A stretch of 64,000 bases of DNA, taken from NCBI GenBank assembly GCA_036262035.1, contig DATAJS010000010.1:372001-436000 (forward strand), given 5' to 3'. The stretch is from Burkholderiales bacterium. GTDB lineage: Bacteria; Pseudomonadota; Gammaproteobacteria; Burkholderiales; SG8-41. Made by a program: the position numbers and the translations under genes. The notes below the pieces were generated by a model, which worked only from the letters and a program-made list of their open reading frames with translations, did not search any database and was not told where the DNA came from. Each line of letters starts with the position of its first letter. Positions within the stretch are counted from its first letter, which is position 1. This document shows positions 57,873-64,000 of this stretch, piece by piece.

Positions 57873-57930
57873 CGTAGGATGCGCGCTAGCGCGTCGCTAA
57901 AAAGGCGCGGTGCGCTCGCGCGCACCCTAC
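57873..57930. repeat. GTAGGGTGCG palindromic repeat, copy 3
   Basis: Inverted arms GTAGGATGCGCGCTAGCGCG and CGGTGCGCTCGCGCGCACCC...TAC between the convergent dehydrogenase and ketopantoate-reductase-like genes. The TAA stop of the latter is one base past the arm. Confidence 0.87.
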
Positions 57931-57931
57931 G

Positions 57932-58912
57932 TTACTTCGTGGAGCGTATAGAGAGGTCGAGCCCCCGCAGCAGCGGCAGCACGACGTCGATCGTCGGGGT
58001 CTTGACCCCCGCCTCGCGTGCGAAGGCCTGCATCTGTCCCAAGTGCGACTCGACTTCCACGGACCGGTTCAGCAGGACGTCCTGAAGCATCGACGGCGTC
58101 GACATCGGCCCCGGCGTCACGCGCGCCGCGGCCTTCTCCGGGTCGATGTCCTTGCGCAGGTCCCATCCCATCGCGGCCGCGACCTCGAGCGACTCGCGCA
58201 TGATCGCGATGCCGACCTCCTTCAGGCCAGGATTGCTCCAGGTGTCGTAGTGGCCGCGCCGCGTGAGCGCCGCGATCGAGTTGCCCGGCGCGTTGTTCAT
58301 GAGCTTGCGCCAGATGTCTGCACGGATATCCGCCGTGGTCTCGGCAGGCAGGCCCGACTGGTCGAACAGATCGACCACCGCCTGCGCACGCGCCGTCTGC
58401 CGGTCGTTCGGCTCGCCGATCACGAAACGGTTGCCGCCGATGTGCAGGATCACGCCGGGGCTCACCACTTCGTTGGGCGAATAGACGACGCAGCCCAGCG
58501 AGCGCTCGCGCAGCCGGTTCCACAGCCCGCCTTCGGGGTCGAGCAGCGGCAGGGCGCCCTTCGAGTTGCGCTTGCCGATGTTCCACCACCACGTAAGGCC
58601 GTTCAGGGGAAAAAGCGCGACGCCGTCCGGCGCCAGCAGCTTCTCGATGGTCTCGGCCAGCGCCGGCACGGCATGCGCTTTCACCGTGACGATCACGAGA
58701 TCCTGCTTCGGGAGCGAAGACGGATCGTCGGTCGCGGCCGCAGGCTCGCCGACGATCTCTTCCCTGCCCGACTTCAGCGTGATGCCGTTCCTGCGGATCG
58801 CTTCGAGCTGCGCGCCGCGCGCGATCACCGACACCTCGCAGTGACCGGCATGGGCAAGCCGCGCCGCGAGGTGGCCGCCGACGGCGCCGGCGCCTAGTAC
58901 GCAGACTTTCAT
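57932..58912 (-). CDS. 2-dehydropantoate 2-reductase family protein (ApbA/PanE)
   Basis: A 326-residue NADPH-dependent ketoreductase. The N-terminal Rossmann motif is MKVCVLGAGAVGGHLAARLA. The catalytic Lys lies in VIVTVKAHAVPALAETIEKL, with RADIWRKLMNNAPGNSIAAL and a helical C-terminal domain. It may be true ketopantoate reductase or a paralogue on a related 2-keto acid; the operon context (9 bases after the UGSC gene) favours a catabolic paralogue. That preference is inference. Confidence 0.87.
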   Translation of the reverse strand: MKVCVLGAGAVGGHLAARLAHAGHCEVSVIARGAQLEAIRRNGITLKSGREEIVGEPAAATDDPSSLPKQDLVIVTVKAHAVPALAETIEKLLAPDGVALFPLNGLTWWWNIGKRNSKGALPLLDPEGGLWNRLRERSLGCVVYSPNEVVSPGVILHIGGNRFVIGEPNDRQTARAQAVVDLFDQSGLPAETTADIRADIWRKLMNNAPGNSIAALTRRGHYDTWSNPGLKEVGIAIMRESLEVAAAMGWDLRKDIDPEKAAARVTPGPMSTPSMLQDVLLNRSVEVESHLGQMQAFAREAGVKTPTIDVVLPLLRGLDLSIRSTK

Positions 58913-58921
58913 CCGTTATCC

Positions 58922-59452
58922 CTAAGCAGTGAGCTGCTTGACCACCTGATCGACGTATTTGAGCGTCAGCTCCCGCATCTCGTCAGCCTTGAGATTGCTG
59001 ATCGGGTGCGGCAGCTCGACGTAAGGATGGCCTTCCATCCCCTTGCCCTTGAACTGGAACACGCACGCGTTGGTGAACGCCTGCGTGATGATGACGGTCG
59101 CCGGGATGCCGCGTTTCTCGAGCTCTATGGTGTCGTGCACACTGCACAACGTGCAGGACCCTCATCCGCCGACGGCCGCGATCGCGACCTCGACCTCCTG
59201 CGCCATCTCGTCGATGATCGAGGCGACCGCGGGCTTGGAGTAATGCTCCTTGCGCATCAGCACCACGCGCGCCACGCCGTGCTGCTCGCGCAGCGCGTCG
59301 CCGATCGTCTTCAGGATCACCTCGCCCTGCTCCTTGGTGTTGTCGAGCAGGCCGACGACCTTGCCGGCGAGGTCCATCGGCCGCGGCGCGGCCGCGATCT
59401 TCGCCTTTCCGCCGCCGGCGGTGGGGTCGATCCAGGGTAATGCTTCGCTCAT
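58922..59452 (-). CDS. UGSC-type selenoprotein (in-frame TGA read as selenocysteine), locus 2
   Basis: A 176-residue protein if the TGA at 59164-59162 is read as Sec97, the same codon number as in locus 1. Upstream are LAGKVVGLLDNTKEQGEVIL and a VEVAIAAVGG strand. After the TGA come GSCTLCSVHDTIELEKRGIP, then TVIITQAFTNACVFQFKG and a helical end. GSCT, SVHD, EL.KRG and the LDN[ST]K motif are shared with locus 1. AAGGAG lies 6 bases before the ATG. A hairpin like that of locus 1 follows the TGA. It is in an operon with two partner genes and a Bug receptor. Confidence 0.88.
59132..59150 (-). promoter_or_regulatory. SECIS-like hairpin of selenoprotein locus 2
   Basis: Reading on the reverse strand, stem GTTGTGC pairs with GCACGAC (one G-U pair) around the loop AGTGT, starting 11 bases after the TGA. 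Compared with locus 1, the loop is identical, one base pair has flipped (G-C to C-G), and another has gone from C-G to U-G, so pairing is kept while sequence changes. Confidence 0.8.
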
Positions 59453-59466
59453 TGCTGCTCCTTTTT

Positions 59467-59524
59467 CGCAGGGTGCGTGCTAACGCACCGCTAATCGATC
59501 GGTGCGCTCGCGCGCACCCTACGG
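59467..59524. repeat. GTAGGGTGCG palindromic repeat, copy 4
   Basis: Arms GCAGGGTGCGTGCTAACGCA and CGGTGCGCTCGCGCGCACCC lie between the UGSC gene and the partner gene. The partner's TAA stop starts at the base after the arm. Confidence 0.85.
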
Positions 59525-60541
59525 TTACGCGTCGTACTTTCCATGCACCGCCCGGCTGCCCCCGCTCCACCCGTGACAGATCGCCGTGCACGGTCCCCAG
59601 CCGCCCGCGACGAGGAGCTGGAGGTCCTTGGGATCCTTGATCGCCGGGATGAACTGCTCGTCGTCGTCGGGATCGACGCGGATGGGGAACTGCAGCGCGC
59701 GCTCGCGCCGCCAGTTGCCGCCGTCCTTCAGGTCTTTCACCTTGCGCCCGGCGAGCCGGCAGAGCTCCGCGTGCACGTCCGCGCGCGACAGGCCGCCCTT
59801 GGCGCAGATCGTCGCGTGCTGGGGTCCCATCACCACGACCATGTCCGATTGCGCGTGCATGTTCCACGAGCCCATCGCGACCATCGAATCGGCGATGCCG
59901 TTCAACAGCCGCTTCGGTTCCTGCGAGACATCGTCGAAGCACAGCCGCGGGCTCTCCACCATCGCGCACGTGATCACGTTCTCGTCCGAACCGTAACCTT
60001 TCGAGACCGCGAGCGTCTCCCACGGGCTCTTCTCGACGTTCTCGCCGATGCACGCGGTGTAGCGCATCGGCGTCGCGAAGATCGTCGCCGAGCCGATGCC
60101 GGGTATGCCGCCGCCGAGGTTGAGCATCATGAGGCGGATGGCGCGGCCTATGGTGGCGTTCGCGCGGAACGAGGGCCCGAAGCAGCCGTTGCCGCCGTGG
60201 ATGCCGATCTTCTGCGCGTACGGGCCGTTGACGATCATCAACGGCGCCACGCCGTGCATCGTGCCCTGCACCCCGTTCATGTTGAATTTTTCGAGCAGCA
60301 TGAGCTCGAGCGCGCCGAGCACGACCGGAAGATATTCGGGCTTGCAGCCGGCCATCAGCGCGTGGATCGCGACGGTGCGCACCGTCGCCGGCTCCATCGC
60401 CGGCGGGACGTTGCCGATCACCTCGTCCGGATCGCGTCGGGTCGCGGCGAGGAAGCGCTCCAGCCGCGCTTCGGTGGGCGTCACGACGGGCAGGCCGTCG
60501 GACCATTGTTTGTCGAGAAAGAATTCGAATTCGTCAATCAT
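59525..60541 (-). CDS. UGSC-associated partner protein, member 2 (unnamed family)
   Basis: A 338-residue soluble protein, clearly homologous along its length to the product at 60615. Shared marks are MIDEFEFFLDKQWSDGLPVV, MAGCKPEYLPVVLGALELML, VQGTMHGVAPLMIVNGPYA and HGGNGCFGPSFRANATIGRA. NLGGGIPGIGSATIFATPMR, VESPRLCFDD and the C-terminal CHGWSGGSRAVHGKYD follow. It has conserved Cys and His residues that could bind metal or form thiol chemistry. It lies directly upstream of the UGSC gene on the same strand. Function is unknown. Confidence 0.78.
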   Translation of the reverse strand: MIDEFEFFLDKQWSDGLPVVTPTEARLERFLAATRRDPDEVIGNVPPAMEPATVRTVAIHALMAGCKPEYLPVVLGALELMLLEKFNMNGVQGTMHGVAPLMIVNGPYAQKIGIHGGNGCFGPSFRANATIGRAIRLMMLNLGGGIPGIGSATIFATPMRYTACIGENVEKSPWETLAVSKGYGSDENVITCAMVESPRLCFDDVSQEPKRLLNGIADSMVAMGSWNMHAQSDMVVVMGPQHATICAKGGLSRADVHAELCRLAGRKVKDLKDGGNWRRERALQFPIRVDPDDDEQFIPAIKDPKDLQLLVAGGWGPCTAICHGWSGGSRAVHGKYDA

Positions 60542-60557
60542 CGTTGGCCATCATCTC

Positions 60558-60614
60558 GTAGGATGCGCGCGAGCGCATCGCGCCTTTAGCGGTGCGTTCG
60601 CACGCACCCTACGG
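60558..60614. repeat. GTAGGGTGCG palindromic repeat, copy 5
   Basis: Arms GTAGGATGCGCGCGAGCGCA and GCGGTGCGTTCGCACGCACC...TAC occupy the gap between the two partner genes. The TGA stop of the upstream partner (reverse strand) begins at its edge. Confidence 0.87.
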
Positions 60615-61628
60615 TCATTCGGTTCGATACGTTCCATGCACCGAGCGGCTGCCGCCGCCCCACCCGTGACACACTGCGGTGAGCGGTCCCCATCCTCCGG
60701 CGACGATGAGATGCAGGTCGCGCTCGTCCTTGATCACCGGCACGAAGCGCGCTTCGTCGGCCGGATCGACACCCAGCTTCTGCGCGCGCTCGACGCGCCA
60801 GTTGCCGCCGCGCTTCATGTCGCGCACCGCGAGCCCGGCGAGCTCGCGCAGGCGCCGGTGCACGTCGGCGCGGCTCATGCCCGCCCTCGCGCAGATCGTC
60901 GCGTGCTCCGGGCTCATCGCCACGACCATGTCGGAGCGCACGTGCATGTTCCACGAGCCGAGCGCGGTCATCGAATCGGCGATGCCGGTCAGCAGGCGCT
61001 CGGGCTCCTGGTTCGCGTCGTCGTAGCACAGGCGCGGGCTCTCGACCATCGCGCAGGTGATCACGTCGTCTTCCGCCGAATAGCCGCGCGAGACCGCGAG
61101 CGTCTCCCACGGCGTCTTGTCCAGGTTCTCGGTCAGGCACGCGGTGTAGCGCAGCGGTGTGGCGAACACCGTGGCCGATGCCACACCCGGTATGCCGCCG
61201 CCGAGGTTGGTCAGCATGAGGCGTATGGCACGGCCGATGGTCGCGTTGGCGCGAAAACCCGGTCCGAAGCACCCGTTGCCGCCGTGCAGCCCGATCTTCC
61301 GCGCGTACGGACCGTTGACGATCATCAGCGGCGCGACGCCGTGCATCGTGCCCTGCACGCCGTTGAGATTGAACTCGGTCTTCAACATGATCTCGACCGC
61401 ACCGATCACCACCGGCAGGTACTCGGGCTTGCACCCCGCCATCAGCGCGTGGATCGCGATCGTGCGCACCGTCGTGGGCTCGCCCGCCGGCGGGATGTGG
61501 CCGACGAGCTCGCCGGGCGCACGCTTCGTCCCCGACAGCATGCGCGTCAAGCGCGCCTCGGTCGGCGTGACGACCGGAAGGCCGTCCGACCATTGCTTGT
61601 CGAGGAAGAATTCGAACTCGTCGATCAT
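60615..61628 (-). CDS. UGSC-associated partner protein, member 3 (unnamed family)
   Basis: A 337-residue paralogue of the product at 59525, sharing the same ordered motifs, including MAGCKPEYLPVVIGAVEIML, GGNGCFGPGFRANATIGRAI, AMVESPRLCYDDANQEPERL and CHGWGGGSRSVHGTYRTE. The start at 61628 forms a 4-base ATGA overlap with the Bug receptor stop, so receptor and partner are translationally coupled. Two such paralogues in one operon suggest a heteromeric complex or two related substrates; that is inference. Confidence 0.78.
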   Translation of the reverse strand: MIDEFEFFLDKQWSDGLPVVTPTEARLTRMLSGTKRAPGELVGHIPPAGEPTTVRTIAIHALMAGCKPEYLPVVIGAVEIMLKTEFNLNGVQGTMHGVAPLMIVNGPYARKIGLHGGNGCFGPGFRANATIGRAIRLMLTNLGGGIPGVASATVFATPLRYTACLTENLDKTPWETLAVSRGYSAEDDVITCAMVESPRLCYDDANQEPERLLTGIADSMTALGSWNMHVRSDMVVAMSPEHATICARAGMSRADVHRRLRELAGLAVRDMKRGGNWRVERAQKLGVDPADEARFVPVIKDERDLHLIVAGGWGPLTAVCHGWGGGSRSVHGTYRTE

Positions 61629-62578
61629 TCCGGATTGATCTTCGCCGCCTTGATCACCTTCGCGTACTTCGCGGTCTCGCTGCGGATGAATGCCGCGAAC
61701 TCCTCCGGCGTGTTGCTGTGCGGCTGGGTGCCGAGCTTGACGAGCGCCGCCGCGTTCTTCGGGTTCGCGACCGCCGCGACGATCTCCTTGTGCAGCCGGG
61801 TCACGATCTCCTTCGGCGTGCCCGCGGGAACCAGCAGGCCGTACCACTGCGTCACTTCGTAGCCCGGCAGCAGCTCGGCCATCGTCGGCAGGTTCTGCAT
61901 CGAGCGCTTCGGGCCGGTCGTCGCGAGCGCGCGCAGCTTGCCGGCGTCGATGTGCGGCACGACCGACGGGCCGCTGCCGAACATCATCTGCGATTCGCCG
62001 GTGAGGATCGCCACCGCCGCGGGGCCGTTGCCTTTGTAAGGCACGTGCAGGATGTTCACTTTCGCGAGCAGGTTGATGAGCTCGCCCGCGAGATGCGGCC
62101 CGCCCAGGTTGCCGCTCGACGCGTAGGTCAGCGCGCCCGGTTTGGCGCGCGCCAGCGCGATCAGCTCTTTCACGTTCTTCGCGGGGAGCGAAGGGTGCAC
62201 GGTCAGGATGTAGTCCGAAGTCGCGACGAGCGAGAGCGGCTGGAAGTCCTTGAGCGGGTCGTAGGCGAGCTTCAGGCCCGAGCCGGGAAGGATCGCGAGC
62301 GGCGCCACGTTGCCGAGCACGATCGTGTAACCGTCGGGCGGAGATTTCGCCGCGAGCTCGGTGCCGATGCGCCCGCTCGCGCCGCCCCGGCTGTCGACGA
62401 CGACCTGCTGGCCCATCTGCTCGCCGAGCGACTGCGCGATGATGCGCGCGGTCGCATCGGTGCCGCCGCCGGGCGGATACGGCGAGATCAGCCGCACCGG
62501 TTTGCTGGGGTAGGCCTGCGCGCACGCGAGCTGCACTGCGCAGCACGAGAGCGCGACACAAAACAATCCTCTCAACAT
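61625..62578 (-). CDS. Bug-family (tripartite tricarboxylate transporter) substrate-binding protein
   Basis: A 317-residue periplasmic receptor. A signal peptide (MLRGLFCVALSCCAVQLACA) is followed by the Bug fold, with YPSKPVRLISPYPPGGGTDA, GLLVPAGTPKEIVTRLHKEI and TPEEFAAFIRSE. Bug proteins bind small carboxylates or aromatics. No TctA/TctB membrane genes are adjacent, so it is an orphan receptor. The ATG at 62578 lies 6 bases after AGGAGG; an ATG at 62584 touches that site and is less likely. It overlaps the next partner gene by 4 bases. Confidence 0.9.
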   Translation of the reverse strand: MLRGLFCVALSCCAVQLACAQAYPSKPVRLISPYPPGGGTDATARIIAQSLGEQMGQQVVVDSRGGASGRIGTELAAKSPPDGYTIVLGNVAPLAILPGSGLKLAYDPLKDFQPLSLVATSDYILTVHPSLPAKNVKELIALARAKPGALTYASSGNLGGPHLAGELINLLAKVNILHVPYKGNGPAAVAILTGESQMMFGSGPSVVPHIDAGKLRALATTGPKRSMQNLPTMAELLPGYEVTQWYGLLVPAGTPKEIVTRLHKEIVAAVANPKNAAALVKLGTQPHSNTPEEFAAFIRSETAKYAKVIKAAKINPE

Positions 62579-62717
62579 CTTCATCCTCCTGCGGAGCCTG
62601 GTTTTTGGACGGGCCGGCGGGACGCGCACGCTCGTAGGCGCGCGCGAGGGTGGGACTGCGGCTTCTGCGGCCGCTCGTTCAGCCTTCGATCGGGTGCTCG
62701 GCCGCCTTGGCGGTCGA

Positions 62718-63389
62718 TCAGCCTTCGAGATGGTTCTCGGGCGCCGCGGTCCAGACGTTGAAAGCCGGTCGCGCGACGATCTCTTTATACCATCGATCGA
62801 TATTCGGGAACGACGGGCATTCCAGGGCGAAGAGGCGCCAGCGGTGCACGCGCAGGCCCACCGCGATGTCGCCGTAGGTGAAGCGCTCGCCGCACATGTA
62901 GCGCGTGCGCGAGAGCTGCTCTTCCATGATGGACAGGCGCTTCACGAAGTCCGTCCGCGCCTTTTCGAGCGCCTGCGCATCGCGCTTGTCTTCCGGCAAG
63001 CGGATGAGGTGCATCGCCATCTCGTGCTGCGGCGGCAGCAGCTCGTTGTTCTCCCAGTCGAGCCAGCGGCTTGCCGACGCGAAGGTGCGGACGTCGTTCC
63101 CGTAGAGGAGGTCGGGCGCGTACTGCATCGCGAGGTAGCGCACGATCGAGTTCGATTCCCACAGCACGAAGCCGTTGTCGTCGATCGTGGGCACGCGGCC
63201 GTTCGGATTCATCGCACGGTATTCCTGCGTATCCACGAGCCCGAAAGGCTTGTTGCCTTTCGAGACGTGGCCGCCCGGACCCATGACGCCGCTCGCCAGG
63301 ACGAGGTCGAAAGGAAGGTCGATCTCCGCGAGCGTCCACAGTACTTTCTGCGTGCGGCCGGAGGTGGGGCGGCCCCATAGCTTCAGCAT
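62718..63389 (-). CDS. Glutathione S-transferase family protein
   Basis: A 223-residue GST. The N-terminal thioredoxin-like domain ([20 protein letters not shown]) carries a Ser/Arg active-site region, and the glutathione site NPNGRVPTIDDNGFVLWESN is followed by SIVRYLA. The helical C-terminal domain ends in a typical YKEIVARPAF stretch. The substrate is unknown. Its start overlaps the upstream SDR stop by one base (TGATG), so it is part of the same operon as the selenoprotein. Confidence 0.9.
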   Translation of the reverse strand: MLKLWGRPTSGRTQKVLWTLAEIDLPFDLVLASGVMGPGGHVSKGNKPFGLVDTQEYRAMNPNGRVPTIDDNGFVLWESNSIVRYLAMQYAPDLLYGNDVRTFASASRWLDWENNELLPPQHEMAMHLIRLPEDKRDAQALEKARTDFVKRLSIMEEQLSRTRYMCGERFTYGDIAVGLRVHRWRLFALECPSFPNIDRWYKEIVARPAFNVWTAAPENHLEG

Positions 63390-64000
63390 CAGCCGCGCCC
63401 CGCGTAGGGCATCTTGGTCGCCATCACCATCAGGTGATAGATGTTCACGTCGAGCGGCTGGTTCGCCATGAAGAGCACCGAGCGTGCGACGTCCTCGACG
63501 TCGATCATCGGCTCGACCTTGATCTCGCCGTTCGGCTGCTTCACGCCCTTGGACATGCGCGCCGCGAGCTCGGTCATCGCGTTGCCGACGTCGACCTGGC
63601 AGCACGCGATGTCGTGCTTGCGGCCGTCGAGCGAGATGGTGCGCGTGAGACCGGTGATCGCGTGCTTGGAGGCGGTGTACGGCGCCGAGTCCGGCCGCGG
63701 CGCGTGCGCCGAGATCGAGCCGTTGTTGATGATGCGGCCGCCCCTGGGATCCTGGTCCTTCATCATGCGAAAGGCCGCCTGCGCGCAGAGGAAGCTGCCG
63801 GTGAGGTTGGTGTCGACGACCGCTTTCCAGCGCTCGTACGGAAGCTCGTCGAACGGCACGCCGGGCGCGTTCTGGCCGGCGTTGTTGAACAGCGCGTCGA
63901 TGCGGCCGAACTTCGATTTGACCGTGTCGAACAGCGCCTGCACCGACGCGGGATCGGCGACGTCGGTGGGCACGCCGATCGCGCGCTCCGCGCCCGCGCC
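63389..64000 (-). CDS. SDR family oxidoreductase, C-terminal part (starts beyond the window)
   Basis: At least 203 codons of a short-chain dehydrogenase. Visible are [20 protein letters not shown], the catalytic Ser/Tyr/Lys region ([29 protein letters not shown]) and a [14 protein letters not shown] segment. The N-terminal nucleotide motif lies past the right edge; the frame is open to base 64000. It appears to be the first visible gene of the operon running SDR-GST-Bug-partner-partner-UGSC-PanE. Confidence 0.88.
   Translation of the reverse strand, partial: GAGAERAIGVPTDVADPASVQALFDTVKSKFGRIDALFNNAGQNAPGVPFDELPYERWKAVVDTNLTGSFLCAQAAFRMMKDQDPRGGRIINNGSISAHAPRPDSAPYTASKHAITGLTRTISLDGRKHDIACCQVDVGNAMTELAARMSKGVKQPNGEIKVEPMIDVEDVARSVLFMANQPLDVNIYHLMVMATKMPYAGRG

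Noticed and set aside
58922-59149. A stand-alone 75-codon gene after the locus-2 TGA
   Set aside because: Its only start is a non-ATG codon within the hairpin, and the same TGA-GSCT arrangement recurs in locus 1.
16137-60614. Dispersed palindromes as a CRISPR array
   Set aside because: Copies are scattered over many kilobases between unrelated genes, vary in length, lack regular unique spacers and no cas gene is present.

Overview
The window is a high-GC chromosomal segment of a betaproteobacterium, probably a member or close relative of the Burkholderiales, Rhodocyclales or Nitrosomonadales. This is inferred from gene order (lnt-corC-ybeY-phoH-miaB; rplM-rpsI-argC-DUF6776-bactofilin-erpA), a Bug-type solute receptor, PEP-CTERM sorting and a double-length UvrA. 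No rRNA operon, prophage, CRISPR array or transposase gene is visible. No gene-free stretch exceeds about 300 bases, and most larger gaps hold short palindromic repeats.

Layout. 1-4521: reverse-strand lnt/corC/ybeY/phoH/miaB block, a small secreted protein and a tRNA with anticodon CAU. 4808-8654: UbiH-family hydroxylase, DsbC-like protein, TonB-like protein and mltA. 8853-15431: rpe-gph-trpE and trpGDC, separated by a small gene and a PEP-CTERM gene with a plausible sigma-54 promoter. 15504-25814: coq7, OsmC, YdcF, rplM-rpsI, argC, bactofilin, erpA, an M23 peptidase, tyrS, fbp and an HTH regulator. 26040-36642: accessory metabolism and transport (ferritin-like candidate, DUF72, two TPM proteins, SWIB, MFS, EamA, DUF47-PiT, pdxH, pirin, SDR). 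36815-42598: a tandem-fused UvrA of about 1927 residues. 42772-64000: selenoprotein loci, a periplasmic-type molybdenum hydroxylase, a luciferase-like oxidoreductase, a large alpha/beta hydrolase, EttA, a UdgX plus radical-SAM repair pair, and a catabolic-looking operon.

The most notable content is two selenoprotein genes of the UGSC type. In each, an in-frame TGA at codon 97 is followed by GSCT and a 7-bp hairpin with the same AGTGT loop. The two hairpins differ by a compensatory base-pair change and by a G-C to G-U change. Both lie close to genes of a family I cannot name that has three members in this window. One locus is embedded in an operon SDR-GST-Bug receptor-partner-partner-UGSC-ketopantoate-reductase-like. 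This looks like a poorly described selenium-dependent catabolic or redox module.

The second theme is invasion by at least six families of short palindromic repeats. Copies lie in frame inside uvrA and udgX, and others supply or abut the stop codons of many genes.
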